Below are positions 45,834 through 57,336 of a stretch of DNA of 64,000 nucleotides, piece after piece. The stretch is from Larix kaempferi. Its lineage: Eukaryota > Streptophyta > Pinopsida > Pinales > Pinaceae. Below the pieces are notes generated by a model, which made no database searches, was not told where the DNA came from, and saw only the letters and a program-made list of their open reading frames with translations. Numbering within the stretch: the first letter of the stretch is position 1; each line of letters begins with the position of its first letter. Position numbers and translations under genes: made by a program. The stretch covers positions 1,674,001 through 1,738,000 of the forward strand of contig BSBM01000036.1 of the NCBI GenBank assembly GCA_027924585.1. Reading direction: 5' to 3'.

Positions 45834-46251
45834 TTGGCCATGGGGTCAAGGGCTTAGCCCTCGACCTCCCCTCTTTTCAAAACAAAACATTGTTCAAACT
45901 TAAATACAATATGTGCCCTATACCTTATAAGGAACAATGCGTGGAGTGTTGTCTAGGTGGGATTGGTGAAGGCTTTGGTGGGATTTGGAATTCATGGGGT
46001 CGAATCCCATGGACTCTCCAATTTTTTTATAAAAATTACATTTAACAAATTTTCCCAAATACCCATTTTTTTGCCAATTTTAACCAAAATTGTCGAAACT
46101 TCAAAAGATTATAACTTCTTCATCCAGAGGTATTTTTGCACGAAACAAGCGTTGTCGGAAATATTTTGACGATATCTTCACCTCTGCAAGATTTACTTTA
46201 CATTTTGAATAATTTAACTTCAATCGACTATGAGATGATCCTCCTGGATCA
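45834..46251 (-). repeat. left LTR of the outer element, second part
   Basis: Begins right after the TSD copy CGGTG of the inserted gypsy element and matches 54344-54751 (GTTGGCCATGG ... CTCCTGGATCA). Followed on the right by the internal region; the minus strand just before the LTR reads GTGAGAAGGTT, a weak polypurine tract. Confidence 0.88.
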
Positions 46252-46365
46252 AACCTTCTCACTGAGAAGCTTTTGGACCACCAAAAGCCTGAATCATACA
46301 GAATTGAGGACATGTTCATCTCACTTGTCCCGTATCACTTGTCCATTATTCTTGGAACCTATACT

Positions 46366-48330
46366 CTAACTCATCATAACAACAATCAACATTGCACTGA
46401 TATTGTTAAGTATATTAACCTCTTTTTCAACAAAATATTCATTCAATATTGTAGGAACAAACCATATACTGCTGATCAGTAGTAATTTGAATATCAACAT
46501 TGAACATGTGAAAGAGATTGTACTCATATCATGATTATGTTTTATCATAGAAACACTATCAACCATATTAGGTGTATTGTGATGCAACAACACTTCTTTT
46601 TCATGCTTATGAATATTTTCTTCCTTACATTGCATAGACATAAGTGCCAAATTCCGACTTGCATTAACAACCCTTTTCAATTGTTGTGTAGTTCCCAATA
46701 ATCTGTCATTTTTAAATAAATGTGAATGTACTATGTACTCAATTCCTTCCTTAAACAAATGATACTGATTATGTTCTCTATAGAATATTTCCTTTCGATC
46801 ATATAAATACGGGCTTCCCAACACAATTCCACGGATATCTAATGGAACCATATCAAATTCAACTTCATCTGTAAACTTGGATGTAATTGCAAACTTTAGA
46901 TCACATTGCTTTGTTACTTGTAATCTTTTATCTTTGCATACCTAGCCTAATGGATAAGGTTTCTTGTGTGAATTTTTTATTAATCCCAACTTCTTAACTA
47001 CTTCTTCTAAAATAAGATTAGATTGAAATCCACTATCTATGAGTGTGTCGATCTTATTTTGTTTTGTAATTACCCTTATATGAAACAATGCATTCCTTTT
47101 TCTATCCTTAGAACTGTCACGATCTTTAGAAGTAGAAGCACATGAAGATCCAATGTCAGAATCATTACCAACAATATCTTTACCTTTCACACCTACGATT
47201 GATATCTTTGTTTCATACTCAGAATATGATCCAAGGTCCTCAACGATAACCATGGATTTTTGCTTCCCTTTCCGATCCTTAAACCACTTTGGTTTCAATT
47301 CTGGATGTAGCTTCCAACAATGTTCTGCATCATGTCCATCTCTCTGATAATGAGAATGAAATTTTTGTATCCCCTTTCTTCACGGTAGCAGTATGCTTTC
47401 TCTTTCCTTTGCCCTTGCCTTCTTTCAAATGACTGGATTCAGCTGAAGAAAAGCTGTCATGAACATTCTTCCCTTTAGATTCAATATGTGTGGCTTGAAC
47501 ACATACTTCATCCAGGTTAGTAGGATTAAACATAAGTATTGTATGACGCAAATAACTATGTAATCCTCTAATAAACTTGAGAAGAGTTTCTTGAGTGTAG
47601 AGAGGTATACCCAAAATCAAAGCTCTCTTCCTGAATTCCTGGGTGTATTCTTGTATGTTCTGACCCTTACCTTGCCTTAAGTTTTTCCAATCCATCATGG
47701 CTTGTTGTATGTAGCCTAATGGATAAAATTGCTTCTTTAATGCAACAGTAAATTCATACCATGATGAAATAATTTTACCTTTGTTAAGGATGCCTTCCCG
47801 TGTCTTACTCTGCCACCATATGAGTACAGTACCTCCAAGCCGGAAAGTAGCCAATTGGATCTTTGTACTATCATCTGCAAGCTTTTGGATCTTGCAATAC
47901 ACTTCAATATGTTGGATCCAATCATCTAACTTTTCTACGTTAAGTTCACCATTATATGTAGGAAAATCATATCAAGTTTCAAATAAGGTAAATCATACTT
48001 ATCCTTCTCAGGTTGTTTCTTTGAATTTGAAGAAGCGGTACTGGAGCTTTCAGAAGAGGAAGAAGATGGAGAAGAAGGTTCAGAAGGGTCTCCTCCTTTT
48101 CTTGAAACATTACCCTCTACTTTCTCCTTCTTTATTTTCTTATTTTCCAACCTCTCTCGATAATCTACAAACAACTTTTCTACTCTGTCTTCCATTTGAT
48201 AGAAAGCTTTGCGGAAAGCCTTCTGATCTTCATCTTGGTAGTCCCTATATGAAATTTTCTTTCTTCTTCTTGAACCAATCTCTGGATCAAATTATTCAAG
48301 CTCTCCTTCATCTCTCTGAAGCCTAGATCT
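46366..48330 (-). pseudogene. gag-protease ORF of the outer element
   Basis: On the minus strand: an acidic, Ser-rich N-terminal part (48195-47935), then a retrotransposon gag core (47902-47330) with LATFRLGGTVLIWWQ, FYPLGYIQQAMMDW and LRQGKGQNIQEYTQEF. After a frameshift near 47340 comes a remnant zinc knuckle (GHDAEHCWKLHPEL) and a protease with DTLIDSGFQSNLI (47298-46942). After a stop at 46942 comes VPLDIRGIVLGSPYLYDR and a hydrophobic stretch (MLIFKLLLISSIWFVPTIL) that could span a membrane (46851-46366). RT and integrase are absent and the LTR follows within ~115 bp, so the element needed enzymes from elsewhere. Minus-strand gag begins ~50-200 bp after the LTR. Confidence 0.8.
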
Positions 48331-48384
48331 TGTTAACATTCACAAACTCACAATGAAATGGTTAAGCTACTATGATAACAAACT

Positions 48385-49367
48385 TGATCCGAAAATGACA
48401 GGATATTTATAACCATTATTTGCATGTGAAAGTTTAAATGCTTAAATCCATAAAAGAGGCTTAAATGACAAAATTAAAGAGCATATTTGAAGCACATAAA
48501 ACACATAAAAGAGATGCAAACCATGAAATTTGTAGAAAAGAACTAATAACGGAGTTCACCCTCCTTGGGATACGTCTCCGAGACACTTCTAATGAGAAGG
48601 TTGATCATATTTAGTCTTAAAAACTTACAAATATGAGTTTCTGGAAACACTTCTGTTTTCTGTCAGTTATCAGCAAAAACAGACAGTGCCACTGCGATCC
48701 TCTCGAAATTTTGAGAAAAATGAGTATAAACTCAACTATGTTTTCCTGAGGCCTCCTATGGAACACAAATCAAGAAACTCTTCCTGCATAAAAGACAACA
48801 TAGTATAGATTCCGCCTCTGGATCCCTTCCCATTAATGTCTGTATGGACCTTGGGAATTGTGTAGAAACCACTTCGGGAATTGTACAGAAAACTGCATTG
48901 CGAACCGTGCAATACCACCTTGGGAAGCATGCATAAACCACCTTGGTAATTGTGCAAGCCACCTCAGGAAGCATGCCCCAAATTCCTTGGGATATGTGCA
49001 AAAACTACCTCGAACTCTCTTCCTGCACCCTGTACCGTTGTCTCGAAATATGTGCCAAAAAATGGTTTTTTTATAGTGGTTTTTGGGCGCGGGCCGGGAG
49101 GCCATGCACCCTTTTGGAGTCCCAATATCCGAAACAAACTTTTAAATAATATATGCCATATCCCATAACACACGGCGTCGGTGGCGCGTTGGTTGAAATA
49201 TTGGGCAATAGGGGAGGAGGTCGTGGGTTCAAACCCGCAGACCTCTCCCCATAATACATTTTTGTTAGCATATGGTTTCAGTTATATATTATGGTTTGAT
49301 GTGTTGTGGCATATAATATATGGTGTGGTTATGTGTTCCATCGTTGGTGTAGTTCGAAAACAATATA
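48385..49367 (-). repeat. right LTR (5' LTR) of the outer element, first part
   Basis: Starts TGATCCGAAAATGACAGG. The adjoining minus-strand text TTTGTTATCATAGTAGC is a decayed tRNA-iMet primer site (consensus TGGTATCAGAGC). Ends at the ATATA duplication of the copia C insertion at 49368. Confidence 0.88.
49182..49236 (+). other. tRNA-like Pol III box A/B pair inside the LTR (copy also at 30258-30312)
   Basis: TGGCGCGTTGG (box A-like) and GGGTTCAAACCC (box B-like) are 33 bp apart inside the right LTR. The left LTR keeps TGGTGCGTTGG and GAGTTCAAACCC at 30258-30312. Spacing and sequence suit a tRNA or tRNA-derived SINE head. As both LTRs share it, it predates insertion of the outer element. 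No cloverleaf for a functional tRNA gene was established. Confidence 0.45.
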
Positions 49368-49785
49368 TGTTAGAAAAACAGGATCGCAGATCAATAACAA
49401 TAAACATAAATGCAAATATAATCACACAGACACATTATAAGAGAGACACCAATATATCATGGTTCACCCAAGATGGGCTACGTACACATTGAAATTTCTA
49501 GTCCTTATTATTATACTGTCCAACAAAGTGAATGGATACAACCTGCAGCACAACCGCTGCACTTCCTCTTCACTGTCTCACAGTCTCTCTTTACGATCTC
49601 AGAGATCTTTACAATGCATAATACCTAATACATCTTACCCTAGCCGTATTACAATGTCTTTCTTTTATAGGGGAAATACAATGGTAAAATACCATGGGAT
49701 ACCCAAAACCATGGGCCTGAAAACTATTGGCGAAAACAACCCCAAATTTTTTTTGTGCCTGGAAGATCTGGCTCCACAACTAACA
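49368..49785 (-). repeat. 3' LTR of copia C, shortened
   Basis: 418 bp. Matches the other LTR up to GAAAACAACCCCAAA, then lacks ~75 bp and rejoins at the terminal CCACAAC-AACA. Followed by ATCTCCCACTTGGAG, the complement of the polypurine tract. Confidence 0.93.
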
Positions 49786-49952
49786 ATCTCCCACTTGGAG
49801 ACTGATCACAGCAACTCCACCTCTGCTGTACTTGCTAGACCTTGGACTTGGAAATTTTCTCATCTTCACCTTCATGCTAGAAGGCCAACTGAAACCGATC
49901 AAGAACTCAGTTTCTCTCTGGTCACTACCTTTGTGAACATGTCTGCAAGATT

Positions 49953-52900
49953 CTAGCTAGTATGTATCTTTTCCAACTTCAACAGTTCATCTTCCAGAAC
50001 AAAGCGTATGAAATGGTACTTGAGCTGTATATGTTTAGTCCTATAATGGAATGCTGAGTTCTTTGCAAGATGAATGTCACTTTGGATGTCACTATACAAT
50101 CTGCTATCCTTCTGCTTCTTACCCAATTCCTCCATAAACCTCTACAACCAAATCATCTCTTTGCTAGCCTCTGTAACAACAACATAATCTGCTTCCGTTG
50201 TTGAAAGTGCAACAACCTTTTGCAGTTTCGAAATCCAACTTACTGCTGTTCCACCTATAGTAAACACATACCCTGTGGTGCTCCTCTTGATATCCTTGTC
50301 ACCTGCCATATTTGCATCAACATATCCCTGTAGAACAGTGTCTGAACCTCCAAAACATAATGCCGAGCGGTAGTACATCTCAAATACCTGAGAATCCACT
50401 ATATTGCCTTCCAATGTTCTTTACCTGGATTGTTCATATATCCGCTCACAACTCCCACTGCATGTGCAATATCTGGTCTTGTGCACACCATGGCATACAT
50501 CAAGGTGCCAACTGCTGATGAATAGGGAATCTTGGACATGTAATTTGTCTCTTCCTGTGCCTTGGGACACATTTCCTTACTTAGACTGAAATGGCTGGCC
50601 AAAGGTGTACTAACTGGTTTTGCATTTTGCATTCTGAATCTCTCCAACACCTTTTGTATGTACTCACCCTGAGAAAATGTCAATTTGTGATTTTTCCTGT
50701 CTCATGTTATTCTCATGCCAAGGATTTGCTTTGTAGCACCCAAATCCTTCATTGCAAATGAATTAGCTAACTTCCTTTTGAGCACATTTATATCCTGCAT
50801 GTTAGACCCTGCAACAAGCATGTCATCCACATACAATAACAAGATAATATAACTTTCATTATCTAGCCTCTTGAAATAAACACAATGGTCAGAATGACAT
50901 CTACTATAACCTTGTTCTATCATAAACCTGTCAAATTTTAAATACCACTTCCTTGGAGCTTGCTTCAAGCCATACAAGCTCTTTTTCAATGTGCACACCA
51001 AATTCTCCTTCCCTTTGTCTTCATACCCTTGTGGCTGCTGCATATATATATCTTCCTTCAAATCCCCATGGAGAAACACTGTTTTTACATCTAATTGTTC
51101 AAGATGCAAATCTTCTACCACCACTAGACTTAAAATAGTCCTAATTGAAGTCATCTTAACAACAGGAGAAAATATTTCATCAAAATCTATACCTTTCTTC
51201 TATGCAAACCCCTTTACAACAAGTCTAGCCTTGTACCGCTTATTACCTCCTTCATCTTCCTTCAACCTATAAATCCAATTGTTCTGCAATGCTCTTTTAC
51301 CAGCATGCAACTGAACCAAATCCCAAGTTTGGTTTCCTACCAATGAGTCCATCTCCTCATTCATGCCTTGCTCCCATTTCTTTCTAGTTTCCACCTGCAT
51401 TGCTTCTTCATAACATTCTGGTTCACCAGCATTAGTCATCAATAAATAGTACATTGAAGGAGAGTATCGTTCAGGGAGTCTACTTAACCTGGTAGATCTT
51501 CTTACACTTGCAGGAGTTTCAGGTATTTGTTGCTGTTCTTGATTTTCTGGCACCTTTGGAACTTCATTTTCTTCAATTTCATCAAGTACTGTGTACTCTG
51601 TGTTTTCCTTTTCCTGTTTCTTTCCCTGCAACTGATCTTTATACATGACCTTTTCATTGAATATCAGATCTCTACTCCTAATGATTTTTTTATTTTCATA
51701 ATCCCATAAGCGATAACCAAAATCATCAACCCCATATCCAATAAATGTACATTTCTTGGATTTAGCTTCAAGATTTGTTCTATTTTCTTTATCAATATGG
51801 ACAAATACTTCACAACCAAACATTCTCAGAAATGAGTAGTTTACCTTTTTACCTGTCCATGCCTCCTCTGGAATACCACCATCCAAAGCACTTGAAGGCT
51901 CTCTGTTTATTAAATAAATTGCAGTATTTACAGCATCTGCCCAAAACTGTAAGGGAAACCCTGCATGCAATCTCATACACCTTGCACGCTCCATGATCGT
52001 TCTATTCATCCTTTTTGACACACCATTTTCTTGTGGTGTTCCTGAGACTGTCTTCTCTCTACGAATCCCATGGTATGAACAATAACTATCAAACTCCTTG
52101 CCGTAGTACTCACCTCCATTATCATATCTGAGACACTTCAACCTTTTTCATGTCTCATTCTCAACCAAAGATTTCCACTTCTTAAAAGTAGCAAACACAT
52201 AAAATTTATGTCTAATGCAATAAACCCAAGTTTTTCTAGTTGCATCATCAATAAATGTAACATAATAATGAGAGCCACCAAGAGATTGTACCTGAGCCGG
52301 TCCCCATACATCTGTATGCACAAGCTCTAACTTTTGATTCTTCTTCTGTTTCCCAACCCCGAGAAACCTAAATCTCTTCTGTTTTCCATAAACACAGTTC
52401 TCACATAATTCCAAACTTACCTGCTTCAAATATGGTAGGAACTTCCTTGAGTGGAGAATTTGCATCCCCTTCTCACTCATGTGGCCAAGTCTATGATGCC
52501 ACAATGCTGTATCTGTTCCTGTGGAAGCTAAAGAGATAGAATGGTTAGTATTATGAGGACATAAATACAACATACCTACCTTGTCTCCTTTTGCTATCAC
52601 CATTGATCCTTTAGTGATCTTCCACCACTTTTCTCCAAACGTGGATAGACAACTACCATCTCCCAACTGCCCTGTTGAGATCAGATTTCTTTTCATAGCA
52701 GGAATATGCCTAACTTGTTTCAGCATCTAATCAGTTCCATTCTTAAATTTTATCCATACCTTACCCATTCCAACAATTTTACATGGCTCATCATCACCCA
52801 ATAAAACATGTCCAAAATCGCCTGGAACATAATCATGAAAATATTTCCTATGGGGTGTAGCATGACATGAAGGCCCTGAATCTACTACCCAATAATCACT

Positions 52901-53750
52901 AGTATTATCTAATGCAAGAATCAAAGCATCTTGTAACAAAACACCTGCTACATTTTCTTCCCGGGTAGTTTCCTGCTGTCCATCTCCTTTCAGCTTCTTA
53001 GAGATCTGTAGTCTTTCTTCAGATGCCCTTTCTTTCCACAGTTCCAACACTCTATTTTTCCCAGTATGGACATGGATCTTCCCATTTTAGACTTGCCAAG
53101 ATTACCTTGGCTCTTTCCTCTCTACTTTGTCTTCTCCTGCTCTCCATGATCAACGCATTACCTGATGTCTCACCTGTGCTTTTTCTTCACATTTCTTCGC
53201 TAAGAATAATACCAATAACATCATCAAATTTCAAGGTGTTTGAACTAGAGACAGGGTTACTTACAGCCATGACCAAGCTATTCCAGCTTTCTGGAAAAAA
53301 ACACAAGATTAGAAGAGCCCTAACCTCATCATCAAAGTTCACACTTACAGAACTTAGTTTATTTGTAACCGTATTAAATTCATTTAAATGATCAATAACT
53401 GATCCACCTTTAGACATCTTCATATTAAATAAATGCTTCATTAGAAATACCTTGTTGGAGGTCGAGGATTTTTCATACAGCTTACCCACTGCACTCATCA
53501 AACCCTCCGTTGTCGTTTCTTTTGAGATATTGAAAACCACAGACGAAGATAGGGACAACCGTATTGTTCCTAGTGCTTTTCTGTCAAGAACCTCCCATTC
53601 TTTGTCCTTCATAGTCACTGGCTACTTTGCTCTTCCTCCCAACGGTAGGAATAGATCCTTCTAGTACAGATAGTCCTCCATTTGTATATTCCATAACTGG
53701 AAGTTTTGGCCATTAAACTTCCCGACCTTAAAATTTTCTTCTTCCGACAT
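49953..53750 (-). pseudogene. copia C gag-pol
   Basis: Minus strand from ATG 53750: gag starts KFNGQNFQLWNIQMEDYLY with a stop soon after, and gag core lies at 53618-53187. Protease DSGPSCHATPHRKYF lies near 52880. Integrase zinc region WHHRLGHMSEKGM is near 52490, the core start ELVHTDVWGPAQV near 52310, RYDNGGEYYGKEF near 52130 and TPQENGVSKRMNR near 52030. RT QLDVKTVFLHGDLKEDIYMQ is near 51090 and LLLYVDDMLVAGSN near 50830. RNase H is split over two frames (50414-50142 and 50135-49953). A handful of stops and frameshifts; several stops replace a Gln codon (TAG for CAG), for example after GFA at about 51199. Domain order PR-INT-RT-RNH proves copia. Confidence 0.93.
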
Positions 53751-53825
53751 TGCTCCCACTCGAACCAGAAACCCTAGTTTCCTATGGGTTTATCTGCCAA
53801 ATAGACCTTCGACTCTGATACCAAT

Positions 53826-54316
53826 TGTTAGAAAAACAAGATCGCAAAGCAATAACAATAAACATAAATGCAAATATAATCACACAGACACATTACAAGA
53901 GAGACACCAATATATCATGGTTCACCCAAGATGGGCTATGTCCACACTGAAATTGCCAGTCCTTATTATTATATCGTCCAACAAAGTGAAGGGATACAAC
54001 CTGCAGCATAGCCGCTGCAATTCCTCTTCACTGTCTCACAGTATCTCTTTACGATCTCAGAGATATTTACAATGCATAATACCTAATACATCTTACCCTA
54101 TCCGTATTACAATGTCTTTCTTTTATAAGGGAAATACAATGGAAAAATACCACGAGATAGCCAAAACCCTGGGCCCGAAAATTGTTGGTGAAAACAATCC
54201 CAAACCCCAAGGTTGGGGAATGAGTGTACAGTCCTTTTTCATATCAAATAAAGTCGGGGTACATAGCTGAGACAATATCATCTATGAGAATGGAATATCT
54301 ATCTCCACAACCAACA
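53826..54316 (-). repeat. 5' LTR of copia C
   Basis: 491 bp, full length. Preceded on the plus strand by CGACTCTGATACCAA, complement of the tRNA-iMet primer site. Confidence 0.93.
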
Positions 54317-54321
54317 ATATA

Positions 54322-54751
54322 ATATATATGGAGGGCCTCAGTGTTGGCCATGGTAATCCCTCGACCTCCCCCCTTTTCAAAACAAAACATTGTTCAAACT
54401 TAAATACAATATGCACCCTATACCTTATAAGGAACAATGCATGGAGTGCTGGCTAGGAGGGATTGGTTAAGGCTTTGGCAGGATTTGGAGGTCATGGGGT
54501 CGAATCCCATGGGATCCCCAATTTTTTTATAAAAATTGCATTTAACAATTTTCCCAAATAACCCTTTTTTTTTCCAATTTTAACCAAAATTTCCGAAACT
54601 TCAAAAGGTTATAACTTCTGCATCCGGAGGTCTTTTTGCGCGAAAAAAAGGTTTCCGAAAATCTCTTGACGATCTCTTCACCTTTGTAAGATTTATTTTA
54701 CATTTTGAATACTTTGAGTTCAATCGACAATGAGATGATCCTCCTGGATCA
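54322..54751 (-). repeat. right LTR of the outer element, second part
   Basis: Resumes immediately after copia C and its second ATATA copy. The junction sequence AATATATATGG is continuous in the unoccupied left LTR near 30450, which proves the insertion. Ends GGATCA before the AGGAG target duplication. Confidence 0.88.
54450..54508 (+). other. second tRNA-like box A/B pair in the same LTR (copy also at 45950-46008)
   Basis: TGGCTAGGAGGG and GGGTCGAATCCC lie 36 bp apart. The left LTR copy at 45949-46008 is weaker in box A (TGTCTAGGTGGG) with an identical box B. Independent of the pair in the first half of the LTR. Confidence 0.4.
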
Positions 54752-54756
54752 AGGAG

Positions 54757-56246
54757 TGGAGTACACTTATGGAGGTGGAGGCACACATCGAGGAGGTGGA
54801 AGCTAAATTCTAGCTTACAACCCCTAGAATATAGGGAAATGGCTCATAAATGACAAAAAAACATAATAGAAGGGAATTTCTCCCAAGGAGGGAGCACTAG
54901 GAAAGAGGGGCCCACTAAAGTATGTATAAGGTGCAATAATAACTCTATAGTTCATAAAAATAGAAAATGGGTTCCGTTATACAATGTTTGGGTGACCAAC
55001 ACTATTAAAGTCACCAAGGGACAAAATGAACTAAAGCATCATCTACGCACCATCAGCTGTATCATTTCTCTGTATGTGCACACTTGGCTCCTCACTAGAT
55101 CATGTTGTTCTGTCCTCGAGCCCTTGATGCCCCGATTATAAATCTGTATTTTCCAACTAAAGCTCTAGAATCTCACCATTGAGCTTGCTTCAAGTCTCCA
55201 AGTTGCATCTCTATTTATACATGTCTTGCAAGGATTGTATGTCCACAAGTTGGGTGTTGCATCTTTTCTTCCATACTTCACGGATTGTACTTTTGCCACA
55301 TGTCATTGTCTGCACTGCTAATGTGTCATCCTTTGTGGGTCTTACACATTCATGGTCCATGAATAAGTGGGACTTACACCTTAGTGGTGTACTCCTTGCG
55401 CTCTTTATGTACCATTGATTTGAGGTATGCGCGCTTCTTTTCTCTTCAACTTGATGAGTCTTTGACCCTTACCATACCATCCCTTATGGGTATTGCGCTC
55501 ATGATGTATCAATGCTTTGCGGAATCTGCACATAAATTGACTTCTACTTGATGGCACTTTGACGCTTGTAGTACCATCCCTTGTGGGTGTTGTGCGCCTG
55601 ATGTATCAATGATTTGTGGAATATGCATATAAACTAACTTCTACTTGGTGGTACTTTGACCCTTGTAGTACCATTACATGTGGGGATTGCATGCTTTCAA
55701 GACTATTCAGTTTCTTGTTGTTTGTGCACTCCGGGTATTTGACCAAGCAATGCTTGTGCATTCCAGAGTCTTCTTTCAACATGCTTGCACACTTGTATCT
55801 TTGCTTAACCAAATCCTTGGCTTCTTGTGCCCATGTATATTTTTCCAACCAATTCTTTGACTGCTTCCTTGAGAGTGTGACTTCGTGGACTAGTTATCTG
55901 CATTGGTACCACATGTAGTAGGATACATTGCTTATGTGCTTCTTTGAATTGGATCTGCATGATGTTCCTTCCTTATGAACTTCTTCATACTGATCATGCA
56001 TGATGTATCCTTGGACACACATCTTCAGATTGGATGCAACTTCTAGATATACTTATCCACACTGGCGTCCATGTCCTTCACCATCTTGCACATATACTTC
56101 TTCAAAGTGGCTTCTCCATATACTTCTTTAAGCTGGCATATGAATGATGTATCCACTTTGATATCAGTTGACATCAATGACTCAAACTGAATCAATTGAC
56201 ATCCTCTTTGAAATTAGTTGACATCAATGAAAACCAAAGTTCAACA
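54757..56246 (-). repeat. LTR region of a further copia remnant (inner border only)
   Basis: On the minus strand the LTR starts TGTTGAACTTTGG (56246) right after the polypurine tract CCATAGGGGGGAT (56259-56247). The outer end cannot be placed and may extend across the outer-element insertion at 54752. No coding signal. Confidence 0.5.
55446..55700 (+). repeat. 97-bp tandem repeat within the LTR region
   Basis: About 2.5 units around CTTCTACTTG(A/G)TGGCACTTTGA and TACCATCCCTTGTGGG; matching words at 55541 and 55638 give the period. Confidence 0.6.
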
Positions 56247-56899
56247 ATCCCCCCTATGGAATTGATGTCAACACCTTATGAAGTTGTGTATGATATTCTC
56301 TTAATTGTATGCTTCATCTGTACTTGTCATAGTGCTCCCCTTATGTATGTGCTCCCCTAAGTGCTTTGGGATTTTGACTTCTGCACTTTCTGTTGTCAGT
56401 ACTTCTTCTGATTTTTGTTACTTCTATGCAGAACATATGTACAGTAATCTTCATTCCATTTCTCCAATTGATCTACTTCACGCTCTTTCACGTCTACTAG
56501 AGCTTCATGCTATCTCTTCAATTATCTTCACGTTGGTTCTTCTCTGCTGATGTACATATAGCTTCATGCATTACTTCTAGCTGTTATGTCAGCTTCATGC
56601 ATTTCTCTCCCTTTGAAATCAATGACAAGGAGGTGCCATTACTTGTGCAATGTAGGTTCTCCTTTTGTTTTATTTTTGTGACGACCTCTATCTCAACTAT
56701 TTTCAGGGATGACTCCCCCTATCTTCATTCTTCATTTCTTTGATGTAATTTTGCAGTGATATCCCTTCATAATTATCTTTGATTGTTTTCCTAATACAGG
56801 TGTTACATTACTACTTTATCTCTATCACCATACTCCATCATTCTTTGCACATTGATTCATGCAGATTTTCTTTCGTGCCAACTGTGTAGTGCCAACACC

Positions 56900-57336
56900 T
56901 TTTCGAATTTACGCATCTTTATTTGGGTTCTCATTATGTTGTGGATTGAGAACCAAACCCATTTTTTCCCTAAGATAATTATATTCAAATGTACTTCGTG
57001 GAATAGGTTTCATAAATATGTCCGCAATTTGTTCCTTGGTGTCAACATATTCTAATTTGACAACATTATCAACTGCTTGCTCTCTCACAAAAGGATACTT
57101 GATTGGAATGTGTTTACTTTTGTAGTGCATAACAGGATCCTTGGAAATACTAGTTTTGCTTGTGTTGTCGCATAGTATTTATATCAAATGATCTATATTT
57201 AGTTGTATATCTTTCAAGGTCTATTTCATCCATAACACTTGTGAACAACAAGCAGCTGCTGTAATATATTCAACTTATGTTGTGGATAATGCAACTGATG
57301 ATCATTTTTTGCTCATCCAAAATACAAGACAATTTT
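56900..57336 (-). pseudogene. copia RNase H 3'-end fragment
   Basis: Minus strand: ALSTT-stop-VEYITAAACCSQ, ILCDNTSKTSISKDPVMHYK, SKHIPIKYPFVREQAVDNVV and EYVDTKEQIADIFMKPIPR, the end of a copia RNase H, with three to four stops. Upstream it is cut at 57337, where TGTAATACCCCCAATTTG (a common LTR start) begins. Downstream it leads to the polypurine tract and LTR at 56246. Confidence 0.82.

Larger units (their letters stand above)
49368..54316 (-). mobile_element. copia C: complete-structure Ty1/copia element, minus strand
   Basis: LTRs 49368-49785 (418 bp) and 53826-54316 (491 bp), TGTTAG...CTAACA/CCAACA, with exact duplication ATATA (49363-49367, 54317-54321). The minus strand shows primer site TTGGTATCAGAGTCG after the 5' LTR and polypurine tract AAGTGGGAGAT before the 3' LTR. 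All pol domains are present but broken. The left LTR lacks ~75 bp near its end. By-eye LTR divergence 7-8 percent. Inserted in the right LTR of the outer element; the empty site is visible in the left LTR near 30450. Confidence 0.95.
29585..54751 (-). mobile_element. old non-autonomous LTR element (gag-protease only), outer layer of the nest
   Basis: Ends TGATCC (29585) and GGATCA (54751) form a perfect 6-bp inverted terminus, flanked by the 5-bp duplication AGGAG (29580-29584 and 54752-54756). Its two LTRs are each interrupted by another element. The left LTR is 29585-30472 plus 45834-46251; the right LTR is 48385-49367 plus 54322-54751. Internal DNA is only 46252-48384 (2.1 kb) on the minus strand and encodes gag, protease and an unknown C-terminal part; no RT, RNase H or integrase. 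LTR copies differ by roughly a tenth in the portion compared by eye, so it is the oldest layer. Structure resembles the TR-GAG class of plant non-autonomous elements. About 23 kb of its span is younger insertions. Confidence 0.9.

Noticed and set aside
47781-48326. 181-codon plus-strand ORF
   Set aside because: Antisense to the gag region of the outer element; the minus strand carries the recognisable gag motifs.
49175-49245. tRNA gene
   Set aside because: Box A and box B words are present, but no full cloverleaf or anticodon stem could be made convincingly; better described as tRNA-like or SINE-like sequence in an LTR.
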